Program-made: the position numbers and the translations under genes | Shown: positions 37,395 through 46,279 of the stretch, one piece after another | Position numbering within the stretch: position 1 is the first letter of the stretch | Layout of the letters: each line of letters starts with the position of its first letter | NCBI GenBank assembly: GCA_021797915.1 | Contig: JAJZYT010000006.1 | Span: forward strand, 17,513 to 81,512 | Direction: 5' to 3' | Origin: Thermoplasmata archaeon | GTDB taxonomy: Archaea; Thermoplasmatota; Thermoplasmata; Thermoplasmatales; GCA-001856825 | Length of the DNA stretch: 64,000 nt | The notes under the pieces: model-generated | What the model was told of the DNA's origin: nothing | Databases searched by the model: none | Seen by the model: the letters and a program-made list of their open reading frames with translations, nothing else

Positions 37395-38014
37395 CGTTTG
37401 ACGTATAACACTTCTGCGCTTTTTATGCTATCTATTATCTCTTTTCCGAAAGCCATTTTCTTCATCTTCACGTCCTGGGGTTCGTCTACGGGTCTTGCGT
37501 AGTCAAATCCATGAATATAGATTTTCTTTGCTCCCATTAAAACGCCCATGATCACGCTCCTGTCTCCATCTGTGAACCCGCCTATGTTTCTCACCCTCTG
37601 CAATGGAACGCTCTGAGTCGTCCCTAGAACAACTCCCTGCATTCTTGGGACGAACTTCACCAATTTTTGTATGTTATCACCGTGGGCATGCACTACCTTT
37701 ATGCTTTCAGTGTGGTTCAATATCTTGTCGACAGGTCCGTCCAAATCCGTCACGATCATGTCGCAACTTCCGTCATAGTAGTTGAGGGCAGAGTCCGCGA
37801 CTATTACGTAACCCTTTGGTTCACCAGCCGGATATGCTGGTCCAATAACACTCACAATTTCCTCCCTCGGAAGATCCTCCCAGAGGTTCTTCGAGATCAG
37901 ATTGTTCAGTTCAATTCCGGCCAAAAGGTCCCCGTATGGGTTGAACCTAAAGGTCGCGACTATCTTTCTGTGAAGTTGTATGTTCCGTTGAGTGTTCCTC
38001 GAATCCTTTTGCAT
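37391..38014 (-). CDS. mptE: MptE-like 6-hydroxymethyl-7,8-dihydropterin diphosphokinase (DUF115)
   Basis: An archaeal DUF115 protein, the family that pyrophosphorylates 6-hydroxymethyl-dihydropterin in folate/pterin synthesis. YVIVADSALNYYDGS, MIVTDLDGPVDKI, VVHAHGDN, VLGTTQSVPL, NIGGFTDGDRSVIMGVLMGAKKIYIHGFD are the conserved blocks, of which GGFTDGDR is the nucleotide-pocket motif. The only ATG lies inside the DUF373 gene, giving a 68-base overlap; no later canonical start precedes the conserved core. 207 residues. Confidence 0.9.
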   Translation of the reverse strand: MQKDSRNTQRNIQLHRKIVATFRFNPYGDLLAGIELNNLISKNLWEDLPREEIVSVIGPAYPAGEPKGYVIVADSALNYYDGSCDMIVTDLDGPVDKILNHTESIKVVHAHGDNIQKLVKFVPRMQGVVLGTTQSVPLQRVRNIGGFTDGDRSVIMGVLMGAKKIYIHGFDYARPVDEPQDVKMKKMAFGKEIIDSIKSAEVLYVKR

Positions 38015-39119
38015 TTCTCCTTCTGAAAATGGAAATGATCACTCCAAAACTCACACCTAACGCTGTCAGTACTATAGCGACTGTGAGGTAATATGTCTTT
38101 ACGGCACCCGTCAGGAGGGCATAACTGACGAAAGAAAGCAGCCCAAGTACAGCTGTGAAGAAGCTGATGTAGAAGAATGCAGAAAGAATGTAAGCCTTGA
38201 TCATCTCCACCCTCTTCCCCTTCTCATATATCAAAAATCCTTCCACTATCCTTCCGGTGTCAAAGATCAGAATGGCAATGATTGTGATGGGGACTATCCT
38301 GTAGATCAGGTCGATAATTCCGAGGACTGGAAGGTTGGTGTGAAGGGCAACGAGGAAACCGCTGTAAATACCATATGCAAAGACGGCTATCGCGATGAGG
38401 AGTGAGAATACCGTGACCCTCGTGTTTACGAATTCCTCCATGAGCCTTGAGAAAGTCTCAGAAATTCTTTTTCCTGCGGAATACGCTTTACTCAGAAAAT
38501 AAATTCCAATCGCAGAAACGACCGTCATGAATCCTGTTGTGGCAGGATCCAGACTACCCAGTCCGTAGAGGTAAACCCTCAATCCTAGTACGAAGAGTAT
38601 CGTGATTCCAAGAACGAGGAAACCCACCCCTATCGGTGCGAGTACTTTCCTCAGGAATTTCTCCTCCTTCAGCGCTTTTACAATAATATAATACATCGAC
38701 TCGATTTGTGGAGCTTGCCTGACTGTCACCCGTTTTATTGCTCTTATCCTGATTCTGCTCTGTATCAGAGGGAGTATGAAATCGTCCTCTGCTCCATCTG
38801 AAACCACTACAACGTCGGATGGCTTTATCCTCGTTACTATTTCATCAATCTGTTTTCCTAATACCTCATCTGATACAATTCCCACATTCTTGTGGCCGCA
38901 TATGGTCGCAATTTCAATATCTTCCCCTGACTTTACAAGAGAGTCGTAGGTGGATATGGCAGAAAACAAAGCATTGGAATCTGAGTCTTCAGCGTCTGCC
39001 AGCATCAGGGAATTGGCTGCCGACAGGTTGGACTCCCTTCCGATTATGGGGGATCTTATTCCGGCCTTCTCACCAAAATCGTTGTCCCTGTCGACGCATA
39101 GGACTAAAGTCTTGCTCAT
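37947..39119 (-). CDS. DUF373 family membrane protein
   Basis: An archaeal DUF373 protein, 390 residues. The soluble N-terminal domain (KTLVLCVDRDNDFGEKAGI, ANSLMLADAEDSDSNALF, VVVSDGAEDDFILPLI) contains a distinctive Asp-rich pattern, and the second half holds about six transmembrane helices between residues 160 and 370. Its function is unknown. It lies between the wHTH gene (4-base overlap) and the MptE-like gene. Confidence 0.9.
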   Translation of the reverse strand: MSKTLVLCVDRDNDFGEKAGIRSPIIGRESNLSAANSLMLADAEDSDSNALFSAISTYDSLVKSGEDIEIATICGHKNVGIVSDEVLGKQIDEIVTRIKPSDVVVVSDGAEDDFILPLIQSRIRIRAIKRVTVRQAPQIESMYYIIVKALKEEKFLRKVLAPIGVGFLVLGITILFVLGLRVYLYGLGSLDPATTGFMTVVSAIGIYFLSKAYSAGKRISETFSRLMEEFVNTRVTVFSLLIAIAVFAYGIYSGFLVALHTNLPVLGIIDLIYRIVPITIIAILIFDTGRIVEGFLIYEKGKRVEMIKAYILSAFFYISFFTAVLGLLSFVSYALLTGAVKTYYLTVAIVLTALGVSFGVIISIFRRRNAKGFEEHSTEHTTSQKDSRDL

Positions 39120-39331
39120 TTGACTACAAAGTACCCCGCACTTTTCTGCCTGACGACCCTCTTTACATAACCCTTGTTCAGCAGCTCTTGCAGGGCATTG
39201 GTAACGAGACCCTTGCCCATAGAGGCTGCCTTCATAATGTCATCGGCAGTCTTCATCTTGTCTTCAGCAGTGGAACCCAGTCGTTTGAGGGAGTCATAAA
39301 CTTTTTGAGCGGGTGGTGTAAGATCGCCCAT
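39116..39331 (-). CDS. Small winged-helix DNA-binding protein
   Basis: A 71-residue protein that is one winged-helix domain: LTPPAQKVYDSLKRLG, a recognition helix in KGLVTNALQELLNKGYVKRVV and a wing ending in KSAGYFVVK. It is probably a transcriptional regulator or, by position, a partner of the DUF373 protein. It is the first gene of the operon wHTH-DUF373-MptE-Mut7-C-Pelota; each start overlaps or closely follows the previous stop. The operon may be under its own control, an inference. Confidence 0.8.
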   Translation of the reverse strand: MGDLTPPAQKVYDSLKRLGSTAEDKMKTADDIMKAASMGKGLVTNALQELLNKGYVKRVVRQKSAGYFVVK

Positions 39332-39491
39332 TTATATTCACCGTTCTAATGAATGACTATTAAATATAAATATGATTTGTGAAATTTGCTAATTCCGTTG
39401 ACACGATTAACTTTTCGCTGTTTTCAGGACGCAGAACCAGCGTAGACCAAGTTGACACAAAGTATAGGATGCAGGAGGCATAACTAAATAG

Positions 39492-40106
39492 ATGCTCGAA
39501 TCACTTGACGGAAGAATTGAATCGGTTATCTCAAACGACATTATTTTCGGAAAGATACTCGGCAGGAAGGAAGAATTCATTAGAAACAAGGACAGGGGAA
39601 TTGATGAAAAGTTCTCTGAACTAACATTTTGCACTCTGACGGCAAATACATCAGCGGAAATGGGACTGAAATGTCAGGAATATTTGAACACACTCCAGCA
39701 ATTCGATCTGGAGAGTTTGAGAACTGCTCTCGTATACTGCCATTACAGATTTCCTAACACTAGGTCCAAATTCATATCTCAAAATTTTAGACACAAGAAT
39801 TTGCTTGATGAAATACTGGATTCGGATCAAAGAAGAGACAAGCTGATCGAGACCTATATGGGAATAGGAATGAAAGAAGCATCTCATTTTTTGCGAAACA
39901 TAGGATTCTTCCAGTATCCCATCCTTGACAAACACATCCAAAGATTCCTTTCCAGCTACTACGGGAAGGAAATCAAGATCAAGAACAGAAAAGACTACGA
40001 AAGGGAAGAGATCCTATTCATGGATATTTCGAAGAAATATGACCTGGAACCTGGAATCATGGACCTTGTTGTTTGGTACCTTATGACCGGAAAGATTCTG
40101 AAGTGA
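39492..40106 (+). CDS. ogg: N-glycosylase/DNA lyase of the archaeal Ogg2 family
   Basis: An 8-oxoguanine DNA glycosylase with beta-lyase activity (Ogg2, as in Methanocaldococcus). The helix-hairpin-helix GIGMKEASHFLRNIG carries the catalytic lysine Lys128, and the catalytic aspartate is Asp146 in ILDKHIQ. The C-terminal ISKKYDLEPGIMDLVVWYLMTGKILK with its terminal lysine matches the family's base-recognition tail. 204 residues, a normal length. Confidence 0.92.
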   Translation: MLESLDGRIESVISNDIIFGKILGRKEEFIRNKDRGIDEKFSELTFCTLTANTSAEMGLKCQEYLNTLQQFDLESLRTALVYCHYRFPNTRSKFISQNFRHKNLLDEILDSDQRRDKLIETYMGIGMKEASHFLRNIGFFQYPILDKHIQRFLSSYYGKEIKIKNRKDYEREEILFMDISKKYDLEPGIMDLVVWYLMTGKILK

Positions 40107-40140
40107 GGTTTCCGCTCCTTGCAGCTGGAACCTCTTCCCG

Positions 40141-40839
40141 TCACTTGGAAAGATCCAATATTGCTCTTGCTGTCTCCTCTGGTTTGGTGATCATTGGGAA
40201 GTGACCGGAGTCGATGATTTTGTATTCTCCCTCAATCTTTCCCCATTTTCCTGCGATGAGCTCATTGACGTCGCTCCCGCTCTTTGTACAGAATATGTGA
40301 GCAACTTTGAGTCCGTCATACTTTTCACTCAGAACTATCGGATCTGTCGCATATTTCACTGGCCACGGTGTAGATAGAGAGAACATCCACTCTTTGTCTG
40401 CGCCCGCAACATCTTCTCCTATCATTTTTAGAACACCCTCTGTGAATGGGATTGTGGTCTGACCTGGTTCTAACTTGCCAAACTCGCCTGGTTGAAAACT
40501 CATCTGTGAGGTCCTTACCTTTTCCGGCCTGAATGTGTCCAGGTACAACAACAATCTGATCTTTTCCGGTATCTTGTCTCCCACTGATGCTATGACCTTG
40601 GCTGCAAAAGAGTGTCCCACCAGTACGACGTCATCTAATTGGTTGTACTTTATGACGTTCAGCACATCCATCACTGCAGTTTCGATGCCAATTTGTGGGG
40701 AAAATAGATGGACCCTTTCTCCCATTCCTGTCAGTGTGACAGGGTAGACCATATTACCTGCACTCTCAATTTGCGGTGTGATCTTCTTCCACACCCAGCT
40801 ACCCAGCCAGGCGCCAGGCACCATTACAAATGTTGTCAT
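40141..40839 (-). CDS. Alpha/beta hydrolase (plant esterase/hydroxynitrile lyase type)
   Basis: A 232-residue alpha/beta hydrolase close to the plant methylesterase/hydroxynitrile lyase group (MES/EstC). The oxyanion-hole segment FVMVPGAWLGSWVW is at the N-terminus, the nucleophile elbow is VLVGHSFAAKV, and the histidine is in IIDSGHFPMITKPEE near the C-terminus. The ATG at 40839 has an AGGTAAT ribosome site; an ATG 33 bases upstream is less likely. The natural substrate is unknown and no pathway partner is near. Confidence 0.88.
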   Translation of the reverse strand: MTTFVMVPGAWLGSWVWKKITPQIESAGNMVYPVTLTGMGERVHLFSPQIGIETAVMDVLNVIKYNQLDDVVLVGHSFAAKVIASVGDKIPEKIRLLLYLDTFRPEKVRTSQMSFQPGEFGKLEPGQTTIPFTEGVLKMIGEDVAGADKEWMFSLSTPWPVKYATDPIVLSEKYDGLKVAHIFCTKSGSDVNELIAGKWGKIEGEYKIIDSGHFPMITKPEETARAILDLSK

Positions 40840-41022
40840 TTTGATATTACCTCTTATCCCATTCTGCTTCATACTTAATACTTAAGTGGTTTGTGAGGGA
40901 ACGGATATCTTTCCCCTGGATCCCAAGATTAGAAGATTGAATATTTTCCATTTTCTGCAAACTACTTTGGACGACAATTTTCATTAGGTCGTAAGAGCTT
41001 AGGATTTCTCTGGGGTCAAGAC

Positions 41023-41952
41023 ATGAGAGCTACCCTTGCAGTTGGTGGAAATGCCCTGTTGGAGAAGTATGATAGGGGAACTGCTGAAGAGCAGATTTAC
41101 AGAGCTGAATTGACTGCTAGGAAGACTCTTGAATTTTTCAGGAGCAATGAGGTAGTTCTTACTCACGGGAATGGACCTCAGGTAGGGGCAATACTGCTGC
41201 AAAACGAGTTCTCCAGCTCGGTAAGTCCAGCAATGCCTCTCGATGTCTGTGGAGCAATGTCACAGGGAAATATTGGATATTTTTTGCAGACTTCTTTTCA
41301 GAAAGTATTCAATGAGTCAGGGATAGACAAGAAAGTGGTAACAGTTATCACAAGGACCGTCGTTGAAAAGGATGATCCTGCATTCAAGAATCCGACAAAA
41401 CCAGTTGGCAAATATTACACAAGGTACGAAGCTCAGGTTTTGGAAGCAAACAATGGATTTGTTATGCGGGAAGATGCTGGGCGAGGATACAGAAGGGTTG
41501 TCCCTTCTCCTAGACCGGTCGACATTGTTGAGATAGAGCAGATAAGATATTTGATGAACGAAAGGTTCGTTCCCATCGCAGTGGGTGGCGGAGGGATACC
41601 GGTTATCAGAACCGATGGTGGATTCACCGGCGTGGAAGCGGTCATAGATAAGGATCTGGCGTCGTCATTGATAGCGATCGAGTTGAATGTTGACATTTTC
41701 ATTATCTTGACAGCGGTGGATGCAGCCTTCATCAACTTCAGCAAACCCAACCAGGAAAAACTCGGAACTGTTCGAATAGATGAGTTGAAGAAACTGAAGT
41801 CAGCAGGTCACTTCGCTGCCGGGAGCATGCTACCAAAGATAGATGCAGCAGTGAATTTCGTGGAAAAATCCGGTAGAAAGGCGATCATAACGAATGCAGA
41901 AAATATGAGTGACGCTTTGTCTGGCAAAGCTGGAACAATAGTGACTGCTTAG
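41023..41952 (+). CDS. arcC: Carbamate kinase
   Basis: An amino acid kinase-fold carbamate kinase, 309 residues. Signs are LAVGGNALLEKYDRGT at the N-terminus, THGNGPQVGAILLQNEFS, GKYYTRYEAQVLEANNGFVMREDAGRGYRRVVPSP (about 125-160) and FAAGSMLPKIDAAVNFVEK near the end. It makes ATP from carbamoyl phosphate in arginine or agmatine breakdown, or the reverse. No arginine deiminase or ornithine transcarbamylase is in the window. It starts with ATG at 41023 and is convergent with the phosphoribosyltransferase gene (4-base overlap of the ends). Confidence 0.93.
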   Translation: MRATLAVGGNALLEKYDRGTAEEQIYRAELTARKTLEFFRSNEVVLTHGNGPQVGAILLQNEFSSSVSPAMPLDVCGAMSQGNIGYFLQTSFQKVFNESGIDKKVVTVITRTVVEKDDPAFKNPTKPVGKYYTRYEAQVLEANNGFVMREDAGRGYRRVVPSPRPVDIVEIEQIRYLMNERFVPIAVGGGGIPVIRTDGGFTGVEAVIDKDLASSLIAIELNVDIFIILTAVDAAFINFSKPNQEKLGTVRIDELKKLKSAGHFAAGSMLPKIDAAVNFVEKSGRKAIITNAENMSDALSGKAGTIVTA

Positions 41953-42599
41953 ATCTTTGATATCTTACCGTCGTTGAACTTGATCTTGTTGTTGTGCTCC
42001 AACCATGATAAAGTTTCGTCGAATTCTCTATGAGAGATGAACAGGTCATTTTTCTTATGCAGACAATATTCAATTTCCTCCCTTGTCATTGAAGTTTCCA
42101 TGCATCCAAGGATGAGATTCCTGAAATCCTCCTTCTTGTTCCACGGGAATATGAACCATTTCCAGTTGTCAGCTGTTATCTCTTCTGCAAAGTAGTCGGG
42201 TACCACTTCTGATTTGTTGATGTGAAGGAACGTGGCCGTTTTGACTATCTTAGGATTCTTCTGTTTTGTAGCTTCAATTGCCAGTTTTATAGATTGTCCT
42301 GTATCGGTTATGTCATCGACCACCAGAACAGATCTTCCGCTCAAGTCCTTGACTATGGGATAAGTCACAGCAGCCTTCCCATCAGGTGTTGCAGTGATAC
42401 CCCAGTGTTCCGTCTTGAGTGTGAAAATATCTTTAATGCTAAGATAATCCGAAACTATTCTTGCAGGGACCAGTCCTCCTCTGATGACAGAGATGACACA
42501 ATCGAATTTGAAATCCCCGATTTTCTCAACGATTATTTCGGCCCATCTTTCAATTTCTTCCCAGCTCACAACCCTCGAGGGAACCCTTTGAAAGTCCAT
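41949..42599 (-). CDS. Phosphoribosyltransferase with C-terminal helical extension
   Basis: A type I phosphoribosyltransferase: the PRPP loop is VLVVDDITDTGQS, preceded by CVISVIRGGLVPARIVSDYL. This resembles archaeal hypoxanthine/xanthine phosphoribosyltransferases of purine salvage. About 60 residues follow the catalytic domain (CMETSMTREEIEYCLHKKND, FDETLSWLEHNNKIKFNDG) and look like a small winged-helix or helical domain. The ATG at 42599 is preferred over a TTG three codons upstream. The substrate is uncertain. Confidence 0.85.
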   Translation of the reverse strand: MDFQRVPSRVVSWEEIERWAEIIVEKIGDFKFDCVISVIRGGLVPARIVSDYLSIKDIFTLKTEHWGITATPDGKAAVTYPIVKDLSGRSVLVVDDITDTGQSIKLAIEATKQKNPKIVKTATFLHINKSEVVPDYFAEEITADNWKWFIFPWNKKEDFRNLILGCMETSMTREEIEYCLHKKNDLFISHREFDETLSWLEHNNKIKFNDGKISKI

Positions 42600-42719
42600 T
42601 ATTATCAAGTCATAGTGTTTCTCTTTATTTAAGCTCTTTTTAGACGAGGAACCAATGCAGCTTGTGACAATTCAATTGGCACAAGAAAAGGGTTTAAGCC
42701 AAAAGTTCATTTAAGAGCG

Positions 42720-43460
42720 ATGAAAGTTGTGTATGGCAAAGACGATGTTGCCGGCAGGAACATGAGTTATTTCCTTGAGAATAATTTTGCAGTTGACATT
42801 ATAGCACTCAAGGAGCATCCAATCTATCACGACTATCCAGAGAAAGAGGCAGGCGCAAGAAAAGGTGAGTTGATTATAATCCCAAGCCAGCACAAGAGCC
42901 TCAAGAATATCAGGAGTCTTACCGTCCACGCAGCTGGGAACTTCGACACAAATGACTATGGTGGAGCAAAGAATAAGATGACACTATACGACGGGAAGTA
43001 TGCTCGCGGAGTTCTTATGAACATCAACAAGTATGCCCAAGGATTGAATTTTGAGGTCACCTACGAAGCCACTCACCACGGTCCTTACTCTGAAAATCCG
43101 TTGGTGTTCGTGGAGATCGGTTCTAGCGATCCCGAGTACGGAGATAAGGAAATTGGATACATGATGGCAAGGGCGATTTACGAATCATACGACGAGGAGG
43201 CTGAGATTTACTGTGGAATCGGCGGAATGCACTATTCTAGCAAGTTCACTAAGATGGCAATCAACGAGGGATTGGCGCTTGGCCACATCGCCTCGAAATA
43301 CAGATTCGCGTCCCTCACTCCGGATTCCCTAAATGAAATGTTTCAGAAGTCTATCGGGGCTGAGGGTTTCCTGATAGAGAGCAAGTCCTTTGATTCCCTG
43401 CAAAAGAATTCACTCAAGAAGATGTTAGATTCAAAATCCCTTAACTACAGATTTGTTTAA
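42720..43460 (+). CDS. dtdA: D-aminoacyl-tRNA deacylase (DtdA)
   Basis: DtdA (GEK1 family), which hydrolyses D-aminoacyl-tRNAs. The conserved blocks VTYEATHHGPYSENPLVFVEIGS, CGIGGMHYSSKFTKMAI and LALGHIASKYRF are all present, with the zinc-linked histidines. 246 residues is a normal length. The ATG at 42720 is the first in frame. It is convergent with the deoxyhypusine synthase gene, and divergent from the phosphoribosyltransferase. Confidence 0.94.
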   Translation: MKVVYGKDDVAGRNMSYFLENNFAVDIIALKEHPIYHDYPEKEAGARKGELIIIPSQHKSLKNIRSLTVHAAGNFDTNDYGGAKNKMTLYDGKYARGVLMNINKYAQGLNFEVTYEATHHGPYSENPLVFVEIGSSDPEYGDKEIGYMMARAIYESYDEEAEIYCGIGGMHYSSKFTKMAINEGLALGHIASKYRFASLTPDSLNEMFQKSIGAEGFLIESKSFDSLQKNSLKKMLDSKSLNYRFV

Positions 43461-43461
43461 C

Positions 43462-44373
43462 CTAGAGAGAGGCTACAATTAGTGGGAGCAAGACTGTTGC
43501 TTCACCTTCTATCAGGACCTGCTTTGCATGCGGTTTTATTTTTCCCCAGGAAACAGCTTCCCTTGGCTGCGCTCCCGAGAGGCTTCCATCAAATTCCTGG
43601 GCTGTTGTTATGTAAATCGCGTAGTCCAGCCCACCCCTGAACTGGTTCCACCATATCACGTGGTGCTTTGAGATCCCGCCACCGATAATGATTGCTCCCA
43701 TTTTCCCTTTGGCAGAGTTGAAAACGATTTCGCTAAGTCTGTGCTCATCTTCCAGTGAATCGATAGCAAAATCGTGATTCATTTCCCAGAAAGACCAGAG
43801 CTGTGATCCGAACGATCCATCTGTATATCCTGGAATGAAAACGTCTACTCCGTTTTCGTATGCGGCATTTAGGATTGAGTTCTTTTTCATTTGCTTTCCC
43901 AGATCTCTGAGAAGGTCCGTTATTGTCCACTTCTTTTTCTTCTCATATTCTTTTTCAAGAAACGGCATCATCTTTTCTTCTATGATCTTCCCATAGTGAT
44001 CCTGTGGAATTACCACGTTACCAAGTCTGTATTTCTTCTCCCTGAGAAGCACGGCATCATTGAGCATGAAGTCGCCACGGTAGTAGTTCTTGTAACTCCG
44101 TGCCAGATCGTGGTCGACAGTTCCTGCTGTGGTGATTATGTGGTTTACGATCCCTGAATTTATCAGGTCCACTATTGCACCTCTGGTACCGGTAGAAACT
44201 ATATCAGCAGTGAAGCTGAGGAACGTTTCGACCTTGTTCTTCTTCATCTCTTTGATGATTTCGACTGCCGCTCCAAGTTTTGGTGCAGTGAATCCCCCAG
44301 AATGCTCAAACTGGTACAGAAGTTCGGAGACTTTCATCCCTCTTCTGGTCCTTACGTCCTCAACCGGTTTCAT
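43462..44373 (-). CDS. dys: Deoxyhypusine synthase
   Basis: Makes the deoxyhypusine modification on aIF5A from spermidine. The NAD-binding segments FTADIVSTGTRGAIVDLI and IITTAGTVDHDLARS, PGYTDGSFGSQLW, GAIIIGGGISKHHVIWWNQFRGGLDYAIYITTAQEFDGSLSG (about 223-265) and the catalytic lysine in EAVSWGK (Lys278) are present. 303 residues. It overlaps tyrS by four bases, so both translation genes are co-transcribed. Confidence 0.95.
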   Translation of the reverse strand: MKPVEDVRTRRGMKVSELLYQFEHSGGFTAPKLGAAVEIIKEMKKNKVETFLSFTADIVSTGTRGAIVDLINSGIVNHIITTAGTVDHDLARSYKNYYRGDFMLNDAVLLREKKYRLGNVVIPQDHYGKIIEEKMMPFLEKEYEKKKKWTITDLLRDLGKQMKKNSILNAAYENGVDVFIPGYTDGSFGSQLWSFWEMNHDFAIDSLEDEHRLSEIVFNSAKGKMGAIIIGGGISKHHVIWWNQFRGGLDYAIYITTAQEFDGSLSGAQPREAVSWGKIKPHAKQVLIEGEATVLLPLIVASL

Positions 44374-45374
44374 TTAAATTCCTCCATTAGGAGTTTCCTC
44401 TCCGGATTGCTCTCGAAGTATTTCTTCGATGGCTCAAGAATCTTGATCAGCTTATGGGAAAGACTCTCTTTGAGATCTGAAGGATGAATTTTCCCTTCCA
44501 CGAAGTCACGTTCTAGATCGGCATACGTTGCATACTCCTCCCTCTCCCCTATCTGGACGCCATCGTTGTAGAAATTGAAAACCACGTTCTTGTAGATCTG
44601 AAGAATTGGGTTTCCTTCAACTGTCTTCTCCGGACAAAAGGCTGACTTAATCTTCCTTGAAATATCTTCGGGAGAATCGTGAATGAATATTGCGGAGTCC
44701 GCCTTGCTCTTGCTCATCTTGTTCATCGGGTCCATCCTGTTCCCACCCTTGAGTGATGAGATGAGATGGCTGTGTATCGCAACAAACCCCTTCTTCCCCA
44801 CTTTCTTGTGAATGTCTCTCGCAAGCATGTGGACGTGCCTCTGATCCATTCCTCCAAATGCCACGTCCAGGTCCATGTAAAAAATATCAGTTGCTTGCAT
44901 CATCGGGTAGATCAGCTTTGAGGAATCTTTGTCAGCGTCTTCCTCGTTTCGTCCCATTATAGGAAGTGCTCTTTTTATCCTTGAGATGGTAAGCGCCTTT
45001 GCTACCCTAAGAAGAAGAGCCCAGTAATCAGAATTTGCAACAAGTTCCGAAGCGTAAAGAAATTTCACTTTCGGGTTTAGACCGCAAGATAGGAACCCCT
45101 GCCTCATGTATTCGGCATTTCTCCTAATTTTCTCCATGTCCCCATCAAACTTGTCGTTTACAGCAGCGTGCCAGTCTGCTAAGAGAAGTGTCATCTCTAT
45201 TCCTGCATCAGCAGCGAGGTTGAAAATGTTAGTCCAATATAGACCCGTTCCAATGTGGAGGGGACCAGACGGCTCGAAGCCTGCATATCCCTTAGCAGCA
45301 TCTAGTGCTCTCAGTTCCTCTGCGGTTATCACTTCCTGGACAACCGATTCCAACCTGGAAAGGTCTTTCAGCAT
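44370..45374 (-). CDS. tyrS: Tyrosyl-tRNA synthetase
   Basis: A class I tyrosyl-tRNA synthetase of the archaeal/eukaryotic type, 334 residues. The HIGH motif is HIGTG (40-44) in FEPSGPLHIGTGLYW, the second motif is NKMSKSKAD (219-223 for KMSKS), and ATDIFYMDLDVAFGGMDQRHVHMLARD is the tyrosine-recognition region. The length and the YAGFEPSGPLHIG context separate it from TrpRS. It leads the tyrS-dys pair. Confidence 0.95.
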   Translation of the reverse strand: MLKDLSRLESVVQEVITAEELRALDAAKGYAGFEPSGPLHIGTGLYWTNIFNLAADAGIEMTLLLADWHAAVNDKFDGDMEKIRRNAEYMRQGFLSCGLNPKVKFLYASELVANSDYWALLLRVAKALTISRIKRALPIMGRNEEDADKDSSKLIYPMMQATDIFYMDLDVAFGGMDQRHVHMLARDIHKKVGKKGFVAIHSHLISSLKGGNRMDPMNKMSKSKADSAIFIHDSPEDISRKIKSAFCPEKTVEGNPILQIYKNVVFNFYNDGVQIGEREEYATYADLERDFVEGKIHPSDLKESLSHKLIKILEPSKKYFESNPERKLLMEEFK

Positions 45375-45647
45375 GATTCGACAAATATTCTCTTTATTTC
45401 ATTGTTACTATAGCCAACGTTGTTTGGACTACTTTTCCTGCGTACCCTCTCTCTTCGATTTCGTGAACATGTGGACTCCCCTTCCTCCCACGCTTCTTTT
45501 GGCAGCAGTTCGTAGTATCTTGTCTACTCTAACTTGTCATCGATGTAATCTCGGGCGTGTATGAGCGGCATATGGTTTGAAAGAGGTACCTCGGCGATTA
45601 GGATCCTGAACCTAAATGACCCCACCGAAATTATTAATGGGAGGATG

Positions 45648-46187
45648 TCAGAGCCAGATTGCGTGGCGTTTTCTCAGATCTGCTTCCTTTTCTCCTCTAG
45701 CTTTCATAAGAAGTGCGACTATTGAATCAAGAAGAACGTGGGAGGATGCTTCAAAGAGAGTTCCAAGAGGGGCAAGATCCGATGACTTGTTTGTCTTCAG
45801 AACTATTCTGAAATCACTTGCCTGGTAGATCGAGTTCTCTTTAGATGAAGTAATGGAAATTATCTTCGCGTTCACTTTCTTGCAAATTTGCGCTACCAAG
45901 ATGGCACCCTGCGTCTCTCCCGTTCCTGACAGCAGGATAACCGAATCTTTTGCTGTCACAACAGGCGCTATTGTTTCTCCAACAAAGTAGGCATTGAAAC
46001 CCATTTGCACGAGTCGCATGGCGAACATTCTTCCGACTATGCCTGACCTTCCTACTCCGTATACGAAAATATTCTTTGAGTCAATAATCACTTCACAGAC
46101 CTTTCCAACAATGCCCTCATCCAAATCTCTCAGATTTTCAAAATTGCCAATTATGTAGTCGAAGGAATCGGTTAGAGTGGACATCAA
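45648..46187 (-). CDS. hxlB: 6-phospho-3-hexuloisomerase (SIS domain)
   Basis: A 179-residue SIS-domain isomerase of the Phi/HxlB family, which interconverts hexulose 6-phosphate and fructose 6-phosphate. IFVYGVGRSGIVGRMFAMRLVQMGFNAYFVGE, VILLSGTGETQGAIL and the C-terminal LRKRHAIWL match the family; the last motif is typical of Phi. In many archaea the enzyme, with Hps, makes ribulose 5-phosphate when the oxidative pentose route is missing. No hps gene is in the window. Confidence 0.9.
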   Translation of the reverse strand: MMSTLTDSFDYIIGNFENLRDLDEGIVGKVCEVIIDSKNIFVYGVGRSGIVGRMFAMRLVQMGFNAYFVGETIAPVVTAKDSVILLSGTGETQGAILVAQICKKVNAKIISITSSKENSIYQASDFRIVLKTNKSSDLAPLGTLFEASSHVLLDSIVALLMKARGEKEADLRKRHAIWL

Positions 46188-46279
46188 AAGAAAAGTATTG
46201 ACGACTAATTTAACTTATCTTAACTTGAAACCGACCTGCCTTGTCTTTTTGTTTTCCAGTCGCTGAATTGTGGAAATTC

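Noticed and set aside
45415..45530. Minus-strand fragment with RTAAKRSVGGRG-like basic sequence
   Set aside because: No usable start codon after an in-frame stop and no recognisable family; the 273-base gap between tyrS and hxlB seems to hold no gene.
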